From Legionella sp. W10-070 (lineage in GTDB: Bacteria; Pseudomonadota; Gammaproteobacteria; Legionellales; Legionellaceae), in contig NZ_CAAAJC010000002.1 of NCBI RefSeq assembly GCF_900640175.1, positions 111,888 to 175,887 of the forward strand: DNA of 64,000 nucleotides. Direction: 5' to 3'. The translations under genes were made by a program, and so were the position numbers. Positions 17,453 to 25,547 of the stretch are shown here, piece by piece. The notes beneath the pieces are model-generated. The model saw nothing but the letters and a program-made list of their open reading frames with translations. It was not told the origin of the DNA and did not search any database. Each line of letters begins with the position of its first letter. Within the stretch, counting starts at the first letter, position 1.

Positions 17453-18167
17453 CGAGTTTCTTAATATTTAAAATAATAAAGAGAAGAAATACCACAAAGG
17501 CAATAGCGAACCATTGCAAGGCATAAGCATAATGGCGTTCAGGAGACATTGCTACCACAGGCCATTCGCGGATGTAACCATGCGCTTCTTCTTTGTCGAG
17601 GCGAATAATAAACGGATATACTTTTTTATGCAAAAAATGACCGATTAATGGAGTGTTAATCCGCTCAATGATGGTTAAATTCGGTCGTTTCCTTTCAATT
17701 TCCTCGCCCAATACCCAATGTTTTGCTGAAGGATAATAAGCCGTACCTCTTACCTGGATTTCAGCAGCAGGAACAGAAGGATCAGGAAATCGTTGTCGGG
17801 TAATATCACCAGCAATCCAGCCGCGATCCACCAACAGAATATTACCGGAAGCCAACAACAGGGGAGTAAGCACATTATAGCCGAACTGATGCTGATAATG
17901 CTGATTGTCTAACAGCATAATTTCAGGCATAAAAGTACCGACAACGGTAATCCGCTGGTATTGGCCGGGCATAGCCATGCCCGCCTTCCATTTCATTGGT
18001 TTTCCTTTTGCCAATCTCGCTTGAGCCGTCAGCATTTGTGTTTTTTCTTCAGCCCGATGCAATTGCCAAAAGCCCAAACGGGTAAAAAAAAGTATTGCGG
18101 CCGCTGCTAAAGCCGCCATTCGCCAACAAAGCGTGAAACGATAATTAAAACAGGTTAAACTCCACAT
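17433..18167 (-). CDS. SURF1 family cytochrome oxidase assembly protein
   Basis: A 244-residue protein with a membrane helix near each end (about 15-30 and 218-236) and a periplasmic domain between them, the SURF1 topology. Typical landmarks are FWQLHRAEEK, GTFMPEIMLLDNQ, LLVDRGWIAGD and the C-terminal HYAYALQWFAIAF. SURF1 helps insert haem A into oxidase subunit I. It is the first gene of the minus-strand haem A set and diverges from the DUF2909 gene. Confidence 0.92.
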   Translation of the reverse strand: MWSLTCFNYRFTLCWRMAALAAAAILFFTRLGFWQLHRAEEKTQMLTAQARLAKGKPMKWKAGMAMPGQYQRITVVGTFMPEIMLLDNQHYQHQFGYNVLTPLLLASGNILLVDRGWIAGDITRQRFPDPSVPAAEIQVRGTAYYPSAKHWVLGEEIERKRPNLTIIERINTPLIGHFLHKKVYPFIIRLDKEEAHGYIREWPVVAMSPERHYAYALQWFAIAFVVFLLFIILNIKKLDEHDAA

Positions 18168-18218
18168 CTTGATTCTACTGATTGAAAAGCACTGAAGTCA
18201 GACCGGGGAGTATAACAA

Positions 18219-18422
18219 ATGTTCACTAAAGCTATCATCCTTATTATCATGTTAATTATTTTAATTGCTTTAGGCAGCGGCCTGTTCTATCTGGTTCGTG
18301 ATGAAGGAAAAACCAAACGTGCCGTAAAAGCATTAACCTGGCGTATTAGTCTGTCATTACTATTATTTTTATTTCTATTTTTGGCTTTTAGCATGGGATG
18401 GATTCAGCCACATGCTTTATAG
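18219..18422 (+). CDS. DUF2909 twin-transmembrane protein
   Basis: A 67-residue protein of two hydrophobic helices joined by a short charged loop (VRDEGKTKRAVKALTWRISL), the DUF2909 pattern. It is usually found beside SURF1 and cytochrome oxidase genes, as here, where it diverges from SURF1. Its function is unknown; a structural role in oxidase assembly is plausible. The coxBAC genes themselves are not in the window. Confidence 0.8.
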   Translation: MFTKAIILIIMLIILIALGSGLFYLVRDEGKTKRAVKALTWRISLSLLLFLFLFLAFSMGWIQPHAL

Positions 18423-18454
18423 GCATCGAGAATGTGTCATCAACCAGCTCCAGG

Positions 18455-18591
18455 GGTGTGATTTTAAGTGCGGCAGGGCTGGTGGTAATTAATGGTATGT
18501 GTTTGATAATAAACATATTTTCTCGCATTTTGCTAGCGACCCATCCGGGCTAATACAACTTTCGAGGAAAAACCGCAGTTTTAATCGCACC
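18455..18591. repeat. Interspersed repeat with inverted ends
   Basis: The left end GGTGTGATTTTAAGTGCGG (18455-18473) is an imperfect inverted copy of the right end CCGCAGTTTTAATCGCACC (18573-18591). The whole is about 137 bases and contains no reading frame of note. The right end is shared with copies at 2203-2223, 37326-37360 and (reversed) 54240-54259. The structure resembles a small non-autonomous element, but no target duplication was identified. Confidence 0.6.
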
Positions 18592-18661
18592 TGATACGTA
18601 CACAGACCCTGGAAAAAAAAATAAAACCAAGTCATAATCAATTGCTCTTAACCCAAGCGAA

Positions 18662-19492
18662 TTGATTATGTTTGTGTCCAAGTTAATAATTCTTCATCTA
18701 TATGACTATCAAAAACCCGAAGGAAGCTCTTGCCCTGTTACTCAATTCAAAAAAACAGTGAATCCCCTGGCGTTATCAACCTGTATGCGCCATATTTATG
18801 TATTCAGTACAAAACAACTTCCGAACGAAGCGCTGATACCCTCATTAATGGCTCAATTAAAGACCTCCCACCCTCATCAAAAACTCCCCCAGGTTGACGT
18901 GTGCTACGGAAAGGAAGCTTACGCTAAACTTTTACTATGGAGTATCGGCGGGTTAAATAATAAGAAACCCTTTAATGACCCACGCATCCTGGGCGATTTA
19001 CGTCAATTTTGTTTTTCCTATAGTAAAGCTCCTGCTAACTCCCAAAAAAACCAGGCCTGGAATTTTAACAAAAAAATCATGGACGCCTTACTGACAGATA
19101 GCAAGCGTTTACTTGAACTGGCCAATAGCCTGCAAGAGCCATTGGAGATTAAGCGCCGCTTACTGCAAACTGCCTGTGAGCGTTGTGCCTGGGCGCGAGA
19201 TGAGAATTACTTGGCAATTATCAACAGCTTTGAGTATGGGAACTTCCTTACTCAGGAAAAGATGTTAGTTCATCTGAAAGTAAAATTAGATTATTTGCAG
19301 TCGACCACAGAAAGACAACTCAACTCGCTTTCAAAATCCAGGGCAAGCTTTTTTGGTAAAGCTGTTAATATAAATGAAAGATTAACTGTTATCAGGGAAT
19401 TACAGCAGCGACTGGAACTGCCAGAATATCAGGAAAGCCAGTCAATGACAGCAAATGAAGCTTGCACTGGGTCTGTCAACTTGAATCTTTAA
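18662..19492 (+). CDS. Glutamyl-tRNA reductase-like protein of reduced form
   Basis: A 276-residue protein without a clear close family. The segment LALSTCMRHIYVFS (about 36-49) resembles the catalytic LSTCNRTE motif of glutamyl-tRNA reductase (HemA), and YGKEAYAKLLLWSIGGLNNKKPFNDPR...ILGDLRQF resembles the HemA stretch with GLDS..GE.QILGQ. No NADPH-binding domain follows; the rest is a helical region with a predicted coiled coil. It may be a derived HemA-like protein or a non-catalytic relative. The start is uncertain (TTG 18662, ATG 18668 or ATG 18785); no strong ribosome site is seen. Confidence 0.5.
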   Translation: MIMFVSKLIILHLYDYQKPEGSSCPVTQFKKTVNPLALSTCMRHIYVFSTKQLPNEALIPSLMAQLKTSHPHQKLPQVDVCYGKEAYAKLLLWSIGGLNNKKPFNDPRILGDLRQFCFSYSKAPANSQKNQAWNFNKKIMDALLTDSKRLLELANSLQEPLEIKRRLLQTACERCAWARDENYLAIINSFEYGNFLTQEKMLVHLKVKLDYLQSTTERQLNSLSKSRASFFGKAVNINERLTVIRELQQRLELPEYQESQSMTANEACTGSVNLNL

Positions 19493-19500
19493 ACCCATAG

Positions 19501-19518
19501 GCCTCCAGAAAAGGAGGC
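19501..19518 (+). terminator. Short GC-rich hairpin after the HemA-like gene
   Basis: Arms GCCTCC and GGAGGC around a 6-base loop, 9 bases past the stop codon. The T-rich stretch follows only after about 12 bases, so it is a weak terminator candidate. Confidence 0.4.
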
Positions 19519-19536
19519 TCGATGGAGGGTTTATTT

Positions 19537-20009
19537 TTACAAGATGACTGGGCTATTAAACAATTTTTCTTCCTCTTCCAGTTTCTCTAGCACTTTTTCT
19601 TTGAGTTTAGAGTCCTTGGAAGAACCAAAAATTGTCGATCTTATCCAATCGAACCGGGGATTGCGCTTATGCTCCAGCACCGGCTGATATTCTTGTAAAA
19701 ACTTACTTATTGCCTCTTTAGACTGAAGCGATTCAATCTTATCAAAAATATTTTTTTCAATTGCCCGCTTGTCTTTTTTAGATAAGCTGGTCAGATTATT
19801 ATTTTGAAAATGCTTAGGCAATAACTGATTGATTATCATGGTGCGAGCTTCATTTAACTTTGAGGCGCAATAGTGCTTTCCCAATAGTGGACAAGCTCAC
19901 CATTATGAAAACCATACTCTTCCTCTTTTCGCGAAGTATATTTTACTGCTTTTGAAATTGCTAATAACAACACTTGCAGCGCTTCATTGACTTGTTTGCC
20001 ATCAGCCAT
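19537..20009 (-). pseudogene. Frameshifted gene of unknown function
   Basis: On the minus strand an ATG at 20009 with AAAGAG upstream opens a 51-codon frame ending at 19854 (MADGKQVNEALQVLLLAISK...). A second frame, shifted by one base, continues from about 19884 to 19537 and has no good start of its own (TTG 19884 or ATG 19836). Joining them near 19855-19885 would give one protein of about 155 residues, helical and lysine/glutamate-rich. I infer a single-base indel; programmed frameshifting, two separate genes or a sequencing error are alternatives. The family is not recognised. Confidence 0.45.
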
Positions 20010-20189
20010 AACACTCTTTAAAAACAATCGATAAATTCAATTGATTGGGTGCGAAGCAACTTTGGGATAGTTTAGAGAGCTAACTTCAGCTTATATGAGC
20101 TGGATACCCTAACACAAACCAATAAAAGCTGAACCTATAAGCCACAGCCTGGGTTTAATCAAATCAAAGATTGTAGCCGATTAATTTCT

Positions 20190-21080
20190 TTACTTAATTG
20201 CCACATGTAACTGCCCGTTTATATCAATCCAGGCTCTTTTCATGACTTCGGTATTAAAAGTCATGCCAATTTCTCCCCTGGGATTCAAGGCAATAACCCC
20301 TATCTCGCCTTTGCCTTTGTTGCGCTCATGAATCACCTGCTCGCAGGCTTGTTGAAGAGGCATGTCAAATTCAGTCATCATCGAAATGGTATGGCCAATC
20401 ACACCGGTTATAAGATACTCTCCTTCGCCAGTTCCTGAAACGGCACAGCCCTTATCGTTGGCGTAACAACCGGCACCAATAATACAACTGTCCCCGACTC
20501 GGCCGGGCAAACAATGGCTAGTGCCTCCTGTAGAGGTTGCGGCAGCCAAATGACCTTTCTGATCTAATGCGACAGCACCGACAGTGCCATGCATTTTAGT
20601 AATTTGCTGTTGGTTGAGGAGATTTTCATAGTCTTCATATTGATTATTAGTGATAAAATAAGAATCAGGTCTTAAGCAAAGCCCTTCCTGTTGTGCAAAA
20701 TCAAAAGCACCATAACCTGAAAGCAGGACATGGCTGGTTTCATTCATAATAACCCTTGCCAACGTCACAGGGTTTTTGACATTACGAACCATGGATACTG
20801 CGCCCGCTTTTAAACTCCTGCCATCCATGATGGAGGCATCCATTTCCACCTCGCCTTTAGCGTTCAAAGCGGAACCGCGACCTGCGTTAAACAAGGGGTT
20901 ATCTTCAAGAAACCTCACCGCTTCCTCAACTGCATCCAGGGCAGTGCCTCCTCGCTGTAAAATCCTGTAGCCAGACTGACAGGCCTCTGCCAATCCGTTT
21001 TCAGTTTCCTGCCCGTTTTTTTGCAGAAATAATGAATTTTCTCCTGCCCCGCCATGAACTGCGATTGCAATTTTCATCAT
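20190..21080 (-). CDS. iaaA: Isoaspartyl peptidase/L-asparaginase (Ntn hydrolase)
   Basis: A 296-residue type 2 asparaginase. It is made as a precursor and self-cleaves before the nucleophile Thr in HGTVGAVALDQKG (about residues 165-177); TSTGGTSHCLPGRVGD and GAGCYAN are also family motifs. Such enzymes split beta-aspartyl dipeptides. As the third gene after cyanophycin synthetase and cyanophycinase, it very likely hydrolyses the beta-Asp-Arg released from cyanophycin into free Asp and Arg. There are two adjacent ATG codons at the start. It lies 14 bases after the cyanophycinase gene. Confidence 0.93.
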   Translation of the reverse strand: MMKIAIAVHGGAGENSLFLQKNGQETENGLAEACQSGYRILQRGGTALDAVEEAVRFLEDNPLFNAGRGSALNAKGEVEMDASIMDGRSLKAGAVSMVRNVKNPVTLARVIMNETSHVLLSGYGAFDFAQQEGLCLRPDSYFITNNQYEDYENLLNQQQITKMHGTVGAVALDQKGHLAAATSTGGTSHCLPGRVGDSCIIGAGCYANDKGCAVSGTGEGEYLITGVIGHTISMMTEFDMPLQQACEQVIHERNKGKGEIGVIALNPRGEIGMTFNTEVMKRAWIDINGQLHVAIK

Positions 21081-21094
21081 TGTATCCAGGTTAG

Positions 21095-21970
21095 TTATTT
21101 ATTCAGATCCATTTCAAAATTAGGTGACATCGCCGGGTTAGCCAGACTGCGTGTTTCAAGTGAAAAATAACATCCCTTGACAAGCAGGTGCACTTTCAGA
21201 TTTTCGACAAAAACAGCTTCACCTTCCTTTACATTAGTAATGTTGGTTTGACATATATTCCTGCCGTCAATAATGACCACCATCCCTGACCCCCTGCATT
21301 CTGCCTGCCAGCCATTTTTAATAATCAAGGCGGTATCTTCCCCAAGGCCGATGCCAAGCTGCTCGGGGTTCATAATAATGGCATGCGCAAGACGGCCAAA
21401 TCTCCCGCGTTTAATGAAATGGGTATCGACAATACAGGTAGGCAATAAACCCAGACCCGAAGAAGTCGCTAAATTCCGATATAATAATGCCTCAGTCAAT
21501 CCGCCGGAGGTAATCATCACCGAAGACATCACCATCGCTCCGGCACTTGTTCCAGCGACGATAAAATTACTATCCTCAAAATATCGGCGTTTTATAATTT
21601 CAACAATTGGCGTCCCTCCTAATATGGTTGAAATACGGAACTGGTCACCCCCGGTAAAGAAAATAGCACCCGCTTCCTCCGATCTGGCCAGATAATCTTT
21701 TTTCCTTGCCTCAGATCGTGCCTTAATCGGCATAAAGCCTACATTCTTATAACCCATTTCAAGGAAAACTTTCTGGTAGGTTTTTTTTACTTCTTCCTGG
21801 ACTATTGAACCGGTGGTAATAATTTCTACTCTTTTGTTCCTGCAGTCGGGCAAAAGCTCATTTAAGATCTCATAGCGAGCAACTTCTTTTCGTTGCTCAA
21901 TAATACTAGGCGGCTGGTCAACCTTATCTTCGGCTCCCCCGATGATAAGTAACTTTCCTTTTGGATTCAT
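21095..21970 (-). CDS. cphB: Cyanophycinase
   Basis: A 291-residue S51-family serine peptidase that degrades cyanophycin to beta-Asp-Arg dipeptides. The nucleophile serine sits in VAGTSAGAMVMSS (about 140-152). Other landmarks are LLIIGGAEDKVD, FFTGGDQFRISTILGGTP and GLGLLPTCIVDTHFIKRGRFGRL. There is no signal peptide, so it is an intracellular cyanophycinase. Its start overlaps the cphA stop by four bases. Confidence 0.94.
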   Translation of the reverse strand: MNPKGKLLIIGGAEDKVDQPPSIIEQRKEVARYEILNELLPDCRNKRVEIITTGSIVQEEVKKTYQKVFLEMGYKNVGFMPIKARSEARKKDYLARSEEAGAIFFTGGDQFRISTILGGTPIVEIIKRRYFEDSNFIVAGTSAGAMVMSSVMITSGGLTEALLYRNLATSSGLGLLPTCIVDTHFIKRGRFGRLAHAIIMNPEQLGIGLGEDTALIIKNGWQAECRGSGMVVIIDGRNICQTNITNVKEGEAVFVENLKVHLLVKGCYFSLETRSLANPAMSPNFEMDLNK

Positions 21971-24609
21971 AATGAGAATGTCTCATGGTTTGCCATTTTT
22001 GCTGCAAACACTTTCTTCTCCTCTACCATAAAGGCAAGCGAATCAAAAACATCGTCGACAGAGCAATAAATCAAGGTATCAGGTGCAGCATCTGCCATAG
22101 CGTAGCGAATTGCCGCAAACTCATTAGAAATCACTTTGACAGAAATAGATGGGTTGACGGAACGAATTCCCTGCAGGATTAAATCAGTAATTTGTTGATT
22201 AGTCCTTCCCCGGCCATCCTTATTATGCCGTATAATGATCTCATCAAAAATTTGTGCAGCATAATAGCCTAGTTTTTGAATGTCCTCTCCCTTCCTGTCG
22301 CCGGAGGCAGCAATAATCCCTGTCTTTCGCTTATAATCCATTGAATCAATAAATTTTTTAAGTTGAATATAAGCATCTTCATTGTGAGCGTAATCGATAA
22401 TGACTTGAAAATCATTAAAATCGAATACATTCATTCTGCCTGGCGTATACTCCATAGAAGGGCGAAGGCTGCCAAGCGTCTGCTCAAGCCGTTTAATTGG
22501 AAATTTAGCAATAAAACCGGCAAGCACCGCAGGTAAAATATTTTTAATCATACACTCTGCAGTACCATTAAATGTAAGCGGTATATCCTTGACCCTTGCC
22601 AGGGCATACCGGGTGGGGCCTTGCTGGATAACAATTTGATTGTCTTCTATAAAAGCAGCCAAACCACCATCACTACAGTGTGCTTTAATCCGCTTGCTTT
22701 CCTCCAAAGCGAACAAGGCCACATTGCAATGTACTTCTTCTTTAATCATATAAACCAGATCATCATCTGCATTTAATATGGCATGGCCATTTTTCATGGT
22801 GCTGTAAGCAACCACTGCCTTAAGCCTTGCAAGATCTTCTATGGAATGAATATCATCAAGCCCGAGATGATCCTCACTGATATTCGTTATAATGCTTATG
22901 TCACACTGATCGAATCCAAGTCCTGATCGTAAAATTCCCCCTCGAGCGCACTCTAGAACAGCAAAATTAACTGACGGCTCTTTTAAAACAACTTCCGCAC
23001 TGCGAGGCCCACTGCAATCGCCGCGAGAGATTAAATGATCATCGATATAAATACCTTCCGTTGTGGTAAAGCCCACATGATAATTGGCTTGTTTGGCAAA
23101 TTGGGCAACCAGGCGTACTACTGTGGTTTTTCCATTCGTACCGGTTACTGCTACGATTGGAATCCTGCATGGACTTGCAGCAGGGTATAACATATCCAGG
23201 AAAGGAGCAGCCACATTTCGCGGCCTACCCTCGCCGGGGGATAGATGCATCCGCAGGCCTGGGCCGGCATTCACTTCAATAACGGCACCCTTTTTTTCAT
23301 CAATTGGCGATCGTATATCATGGGCAACGATGTCTATACCACAGACATCAAGCTGAACCAGTCTTGAAATTCGTTCTGCAAGGCGAATATTATCAGGGTG
23401 AACCTGCTCTGTTACATCAATTGCCGTGCCTCCTGAGCTTAAATTGGCACTATTTTTTAAATATAAAGACTCTCCTTGTCCCAGCACACTCTGTAAGGTC
23501 AAATGCTTGTCCTCTAAAATAGATAATGTACTCTCATCGATTTTAATCGAGGTAAGGGGCTTCTCGTGAGACATACCGCGCCTTGGATCCTGATTCGTTT
23601 TTTCAATAAGCTGCTGTATGCTATCGATGCCATTACCCAAAATCATTGCCGGTATTCTCTTTGCTACAGCAACAACCCGATGATTAATCACCAAAAAACG
23701 GTAATCATTCCCTTCAATAAAGCGTTCTGCAATGACGTTCGCCGAGCTTTTCCGGGCAAGGTTAAAGGCTGATATAGCCCGTTCTTTATTGTGAATGTTG
23801 GTAGTCACTCCCCTCCCATGGTTGCCATCCCGGGGCTTGATTACCAAAGGAAAACCTAATTGCTCGATAGCCTTATCCAAATCATCCATAGAAGCAACAG
23901 TCAAACCTTCCGGTATTGGAATAAAACTTGAAGCCAGAATTTGTTTTGTCATTTCCTTATCAGCGACGATGTCAACGGCAATAGCGCTGGTTTGCGAAGA
24001 GGTCGCTGCCCAGATTTTTTTTTGATAACAACCCTGACCTAAAGTGATTAGCGAAGTCTCCTTAAATCTCGCCACAGGGATATTTCTTCTTCGCGCTTCC
24101 TTTACAATCGCATCGGTACTAGGTCCTAACATTCCTTCGGCAAATAATTCCCTCAATTGGGAAAGATCACGTTCCAGGAATAAATAATCTTTGCCTTCAG
24201 CCAGAGATTGCACAATCTGAATCGCCCTCTGACCTGCCAATAATCCCGCATTTTCTATCTCATAAGCAAATATAACGTGATAGACTCCTTTTTCATGGGC
24301 ACTATAGGTTCTGCCGAAACCACAATCCATCCCTGCAAGGGTTTGCAGTTCCAAAGCGACATGTTCAATCACGTGGCCTAACCAGGTACCCTCTTCCAAT
24401 CGCAGAAAGAATCCCCCTTCAATTCCAGGGGAGCAGCGATGGCTATACAGGGTAGGAATTAAACCTTTAAGTTTACTGGAAAAATCGCCCAGGCAATTGC
24501 TGGGCAGTTCTTCATAAGCCCCCAAATCAAGTTTAATCTCGATTAATTTTTGCCTGTTATTTGACCAGTAATTAGGGCCTCTTAATACTCTTACATTTAA
24601 AATTTTCAT
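21967..24609 (-). CDS. cphA: Cyanophycin synthetase
   Basis: An 880-residue enzyme that polymerises Asp and Arg into cyanophycin, a nitrogen/carbon storage polymer. Parts in order: an N-terminal domain (to about 160), an ATP-grasp domain (about 220-470) with PLVIKPRDGNHGRGV and VIEVNAGPGLRMH, and a C-terminal Mur-ligase-like domain with the P-loop VTGTNGKTTVVRL (about 490). The length matches the typical 870-900 residues and all key motifs look intact. It heads the cphA-cphB-iaaA operon, which would let the cell both make and mobilise cyanophycin. Confidence 0.95.
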   Translation of the reverse strand: MKILNVRVLRGPNYWSNNRQKLIEIKLDLGAYEELPSNCLGDFSSKLKGLIPTLYSHRCSPGIEGGFFLRLEEGTWLGHVIEHVALELQTLAGMDCGFGRTYSAHEKGVYHVIFAYEIENAGLLAGQRAIQIVQSLAEGKDYLFLERDLSQLRELFAEGMLGPSTDAIVKEARRRNIPVARFKETSLITLGQGCYQKKIWAATSSQTSAIAVDIVADKEMTKQILASSFIPIPEGLTVASMDDLDKAIEQLGFPLVIKPRDGNHGRGVTTNIHNKERAISAFNLARKSSANVIAERFIEGNDYRFLVINHRVVAVAKRIPAMILGNGIDSIQQLIEKTNQDPRRGMSHEKPLTSIKIDESTLSILEDKHLTLQSVLGQGESLYLKNSANLSSGGTAIDVTEQVHPDNIRLAERISRLVQLDVCGIDIVAHDIRSPIDEKKGAVIEVNAGPGLRMHLSPGEGRPRNVAAPFLDMLYPAASPCRIPIVAVTGTNGKTTVVRLVAQFAKQANYHVGFTTTEGIYIDDHLISRGDCSGPRSAEVVLKEPSVNFAVLECARGGILRSGLGFDQCDISIITNISEDHLGLDDIHSIEDLARLKAVVAYSTMKNGHAILNADDDLVYMIKEEVHCNVALFALEESKRIKAHCSDGGLAAFIEDNQIVIQQGPTRYALARVKDIPLTFNGTAECMIKNILPAVLAGFIAKFPIKRLEQTLGSLRPSMEYTPGRMNVFDFNDFQVIIDYAHNEDAYIQLKKFIDSMDYKRKTGIIAASGDRKGEDIQKLGYYAAQIFDEIIIRHNKDGRGRTNQQITDLILQGIRSVNPSISVKVISNEFAAIRYAMADAAPDTLIYCSVDDVFDSLAFMVEEKKVFAAKMANHETFSL

Positions 24610-24840
24610 TCACTCATTCCCTTGGTAACGTGAAAATATTTAAATAAAACTTTAGTTGATATACTCCCTGAGATCAAAGTTTACCGAACCGGTTAAAAAT
24701 ATTAAATTTACATATAAATTGATAAATCACAATAGATTATGTTCACAGAAAACGATGAGCATAAGTCAACAGGTCAATTAGCACCTGTTAATAGCGAGTT
24801 ACCTATGCCCGCATGACCTAATTACATGCCCCAACACCAC

Positions 24841-25356
24841 TTAATTCTTATGATAACGTGCGGAGAATTCACTAATGCCAATAACATGATTTTGCATTGC
24901 ATTGACAACCTCCTCTTTGGTTGCTTCCATGCCCAAAGGTAACAACGTGTCCAACGCATAAAGCTTAAAAAAATAGCGATGGATATCACTTGGGGGGCAA
25001 GGTCCTCTGTATCCTGTAGTACCCCAACTGTTTTTACCACTTATAGCACTTACCGGTATTTCTCCTTCGGTAAGATTTCTAACCTCAGCCGGGATGTTAA
25101 ATACCAACCAATGAACCCATATACCGTTTTGCGCCTCCGGATCATCGACAATCAGGACGAATGACCGGGTATTTTTTGGCGGATTTTGCCAAAATAAGGC
25201 GGGAGAAATATCAGCACCCTCACAGGTATACTTCTTGGGCATATATTCATCCGGTTCAAAAACCGGGCTGCCAACTAAAAATTCTTTGGCGAAACTTGTC
25301 CAGCTTAAACAGCTTAAAAGAACTAATAAAAGCAAGCATGATACTCTCTTCATCAC
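24841..25356 (-). CDS. YbhB/YbcL family (PEBP-like) secreted protein
   Basis: A 171-residue protein with a signal peptide (MMKRVSCLLLLVLLSC..., cleavage probably near residue 23). The phosphatidylethanolamine-binding-protein motifs are present: ISPALFWQNPPKNTRSFVLIVDDPEA, WVHWLVFNIP and GTTGYRGPCPPSDIHRYFFKLYALD. The protein is probably periplasmic. Bacterial members have no settled function. It is separated from cphA by 230 bases and is not obviously in an operon. Confidence 0.9.
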   Translation of the reverse strand: MMKRVSCLLLLVLLSCLSWTSFAKEFLVGSPVFEPDEYMPKKYTCEGADISPALFWQNPPKNTRSFVLIVDDPEAQNGIWVHWLVFNIPAEVRNLTEGEIPVSAISGKNSWGTTGYRGPCPPSDIHRYFFKLYALDTLLPLGMEATKEEVVNAMQNHVIGISEFSARYHKN

Positions 25357-25547
25357 TATGCCCCTCCTACAGCATTCCTGAGGCAGATAGTTGATTTTTT
25401 CATATAACCCAAGAATACTTCTTCCTTTCTAACTATAGCCTTTCTTCCGTTTTTTAGCCTCAAACCCTGGATTTAACTGCATTTATCCATTGCTAACTCC
25501 CGGACAAATGATGAAAATAATCATCAGGATGTTACATCTGGATAAGT

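Noticed and set aside
24769..24789. 7-bp hairpin (AACAGGT/ACCTGTT) between cphA and the YbhB-like gene
   Set aside because: Short stem, no T-run and far from both genes' ends; not convincing as a terminator.
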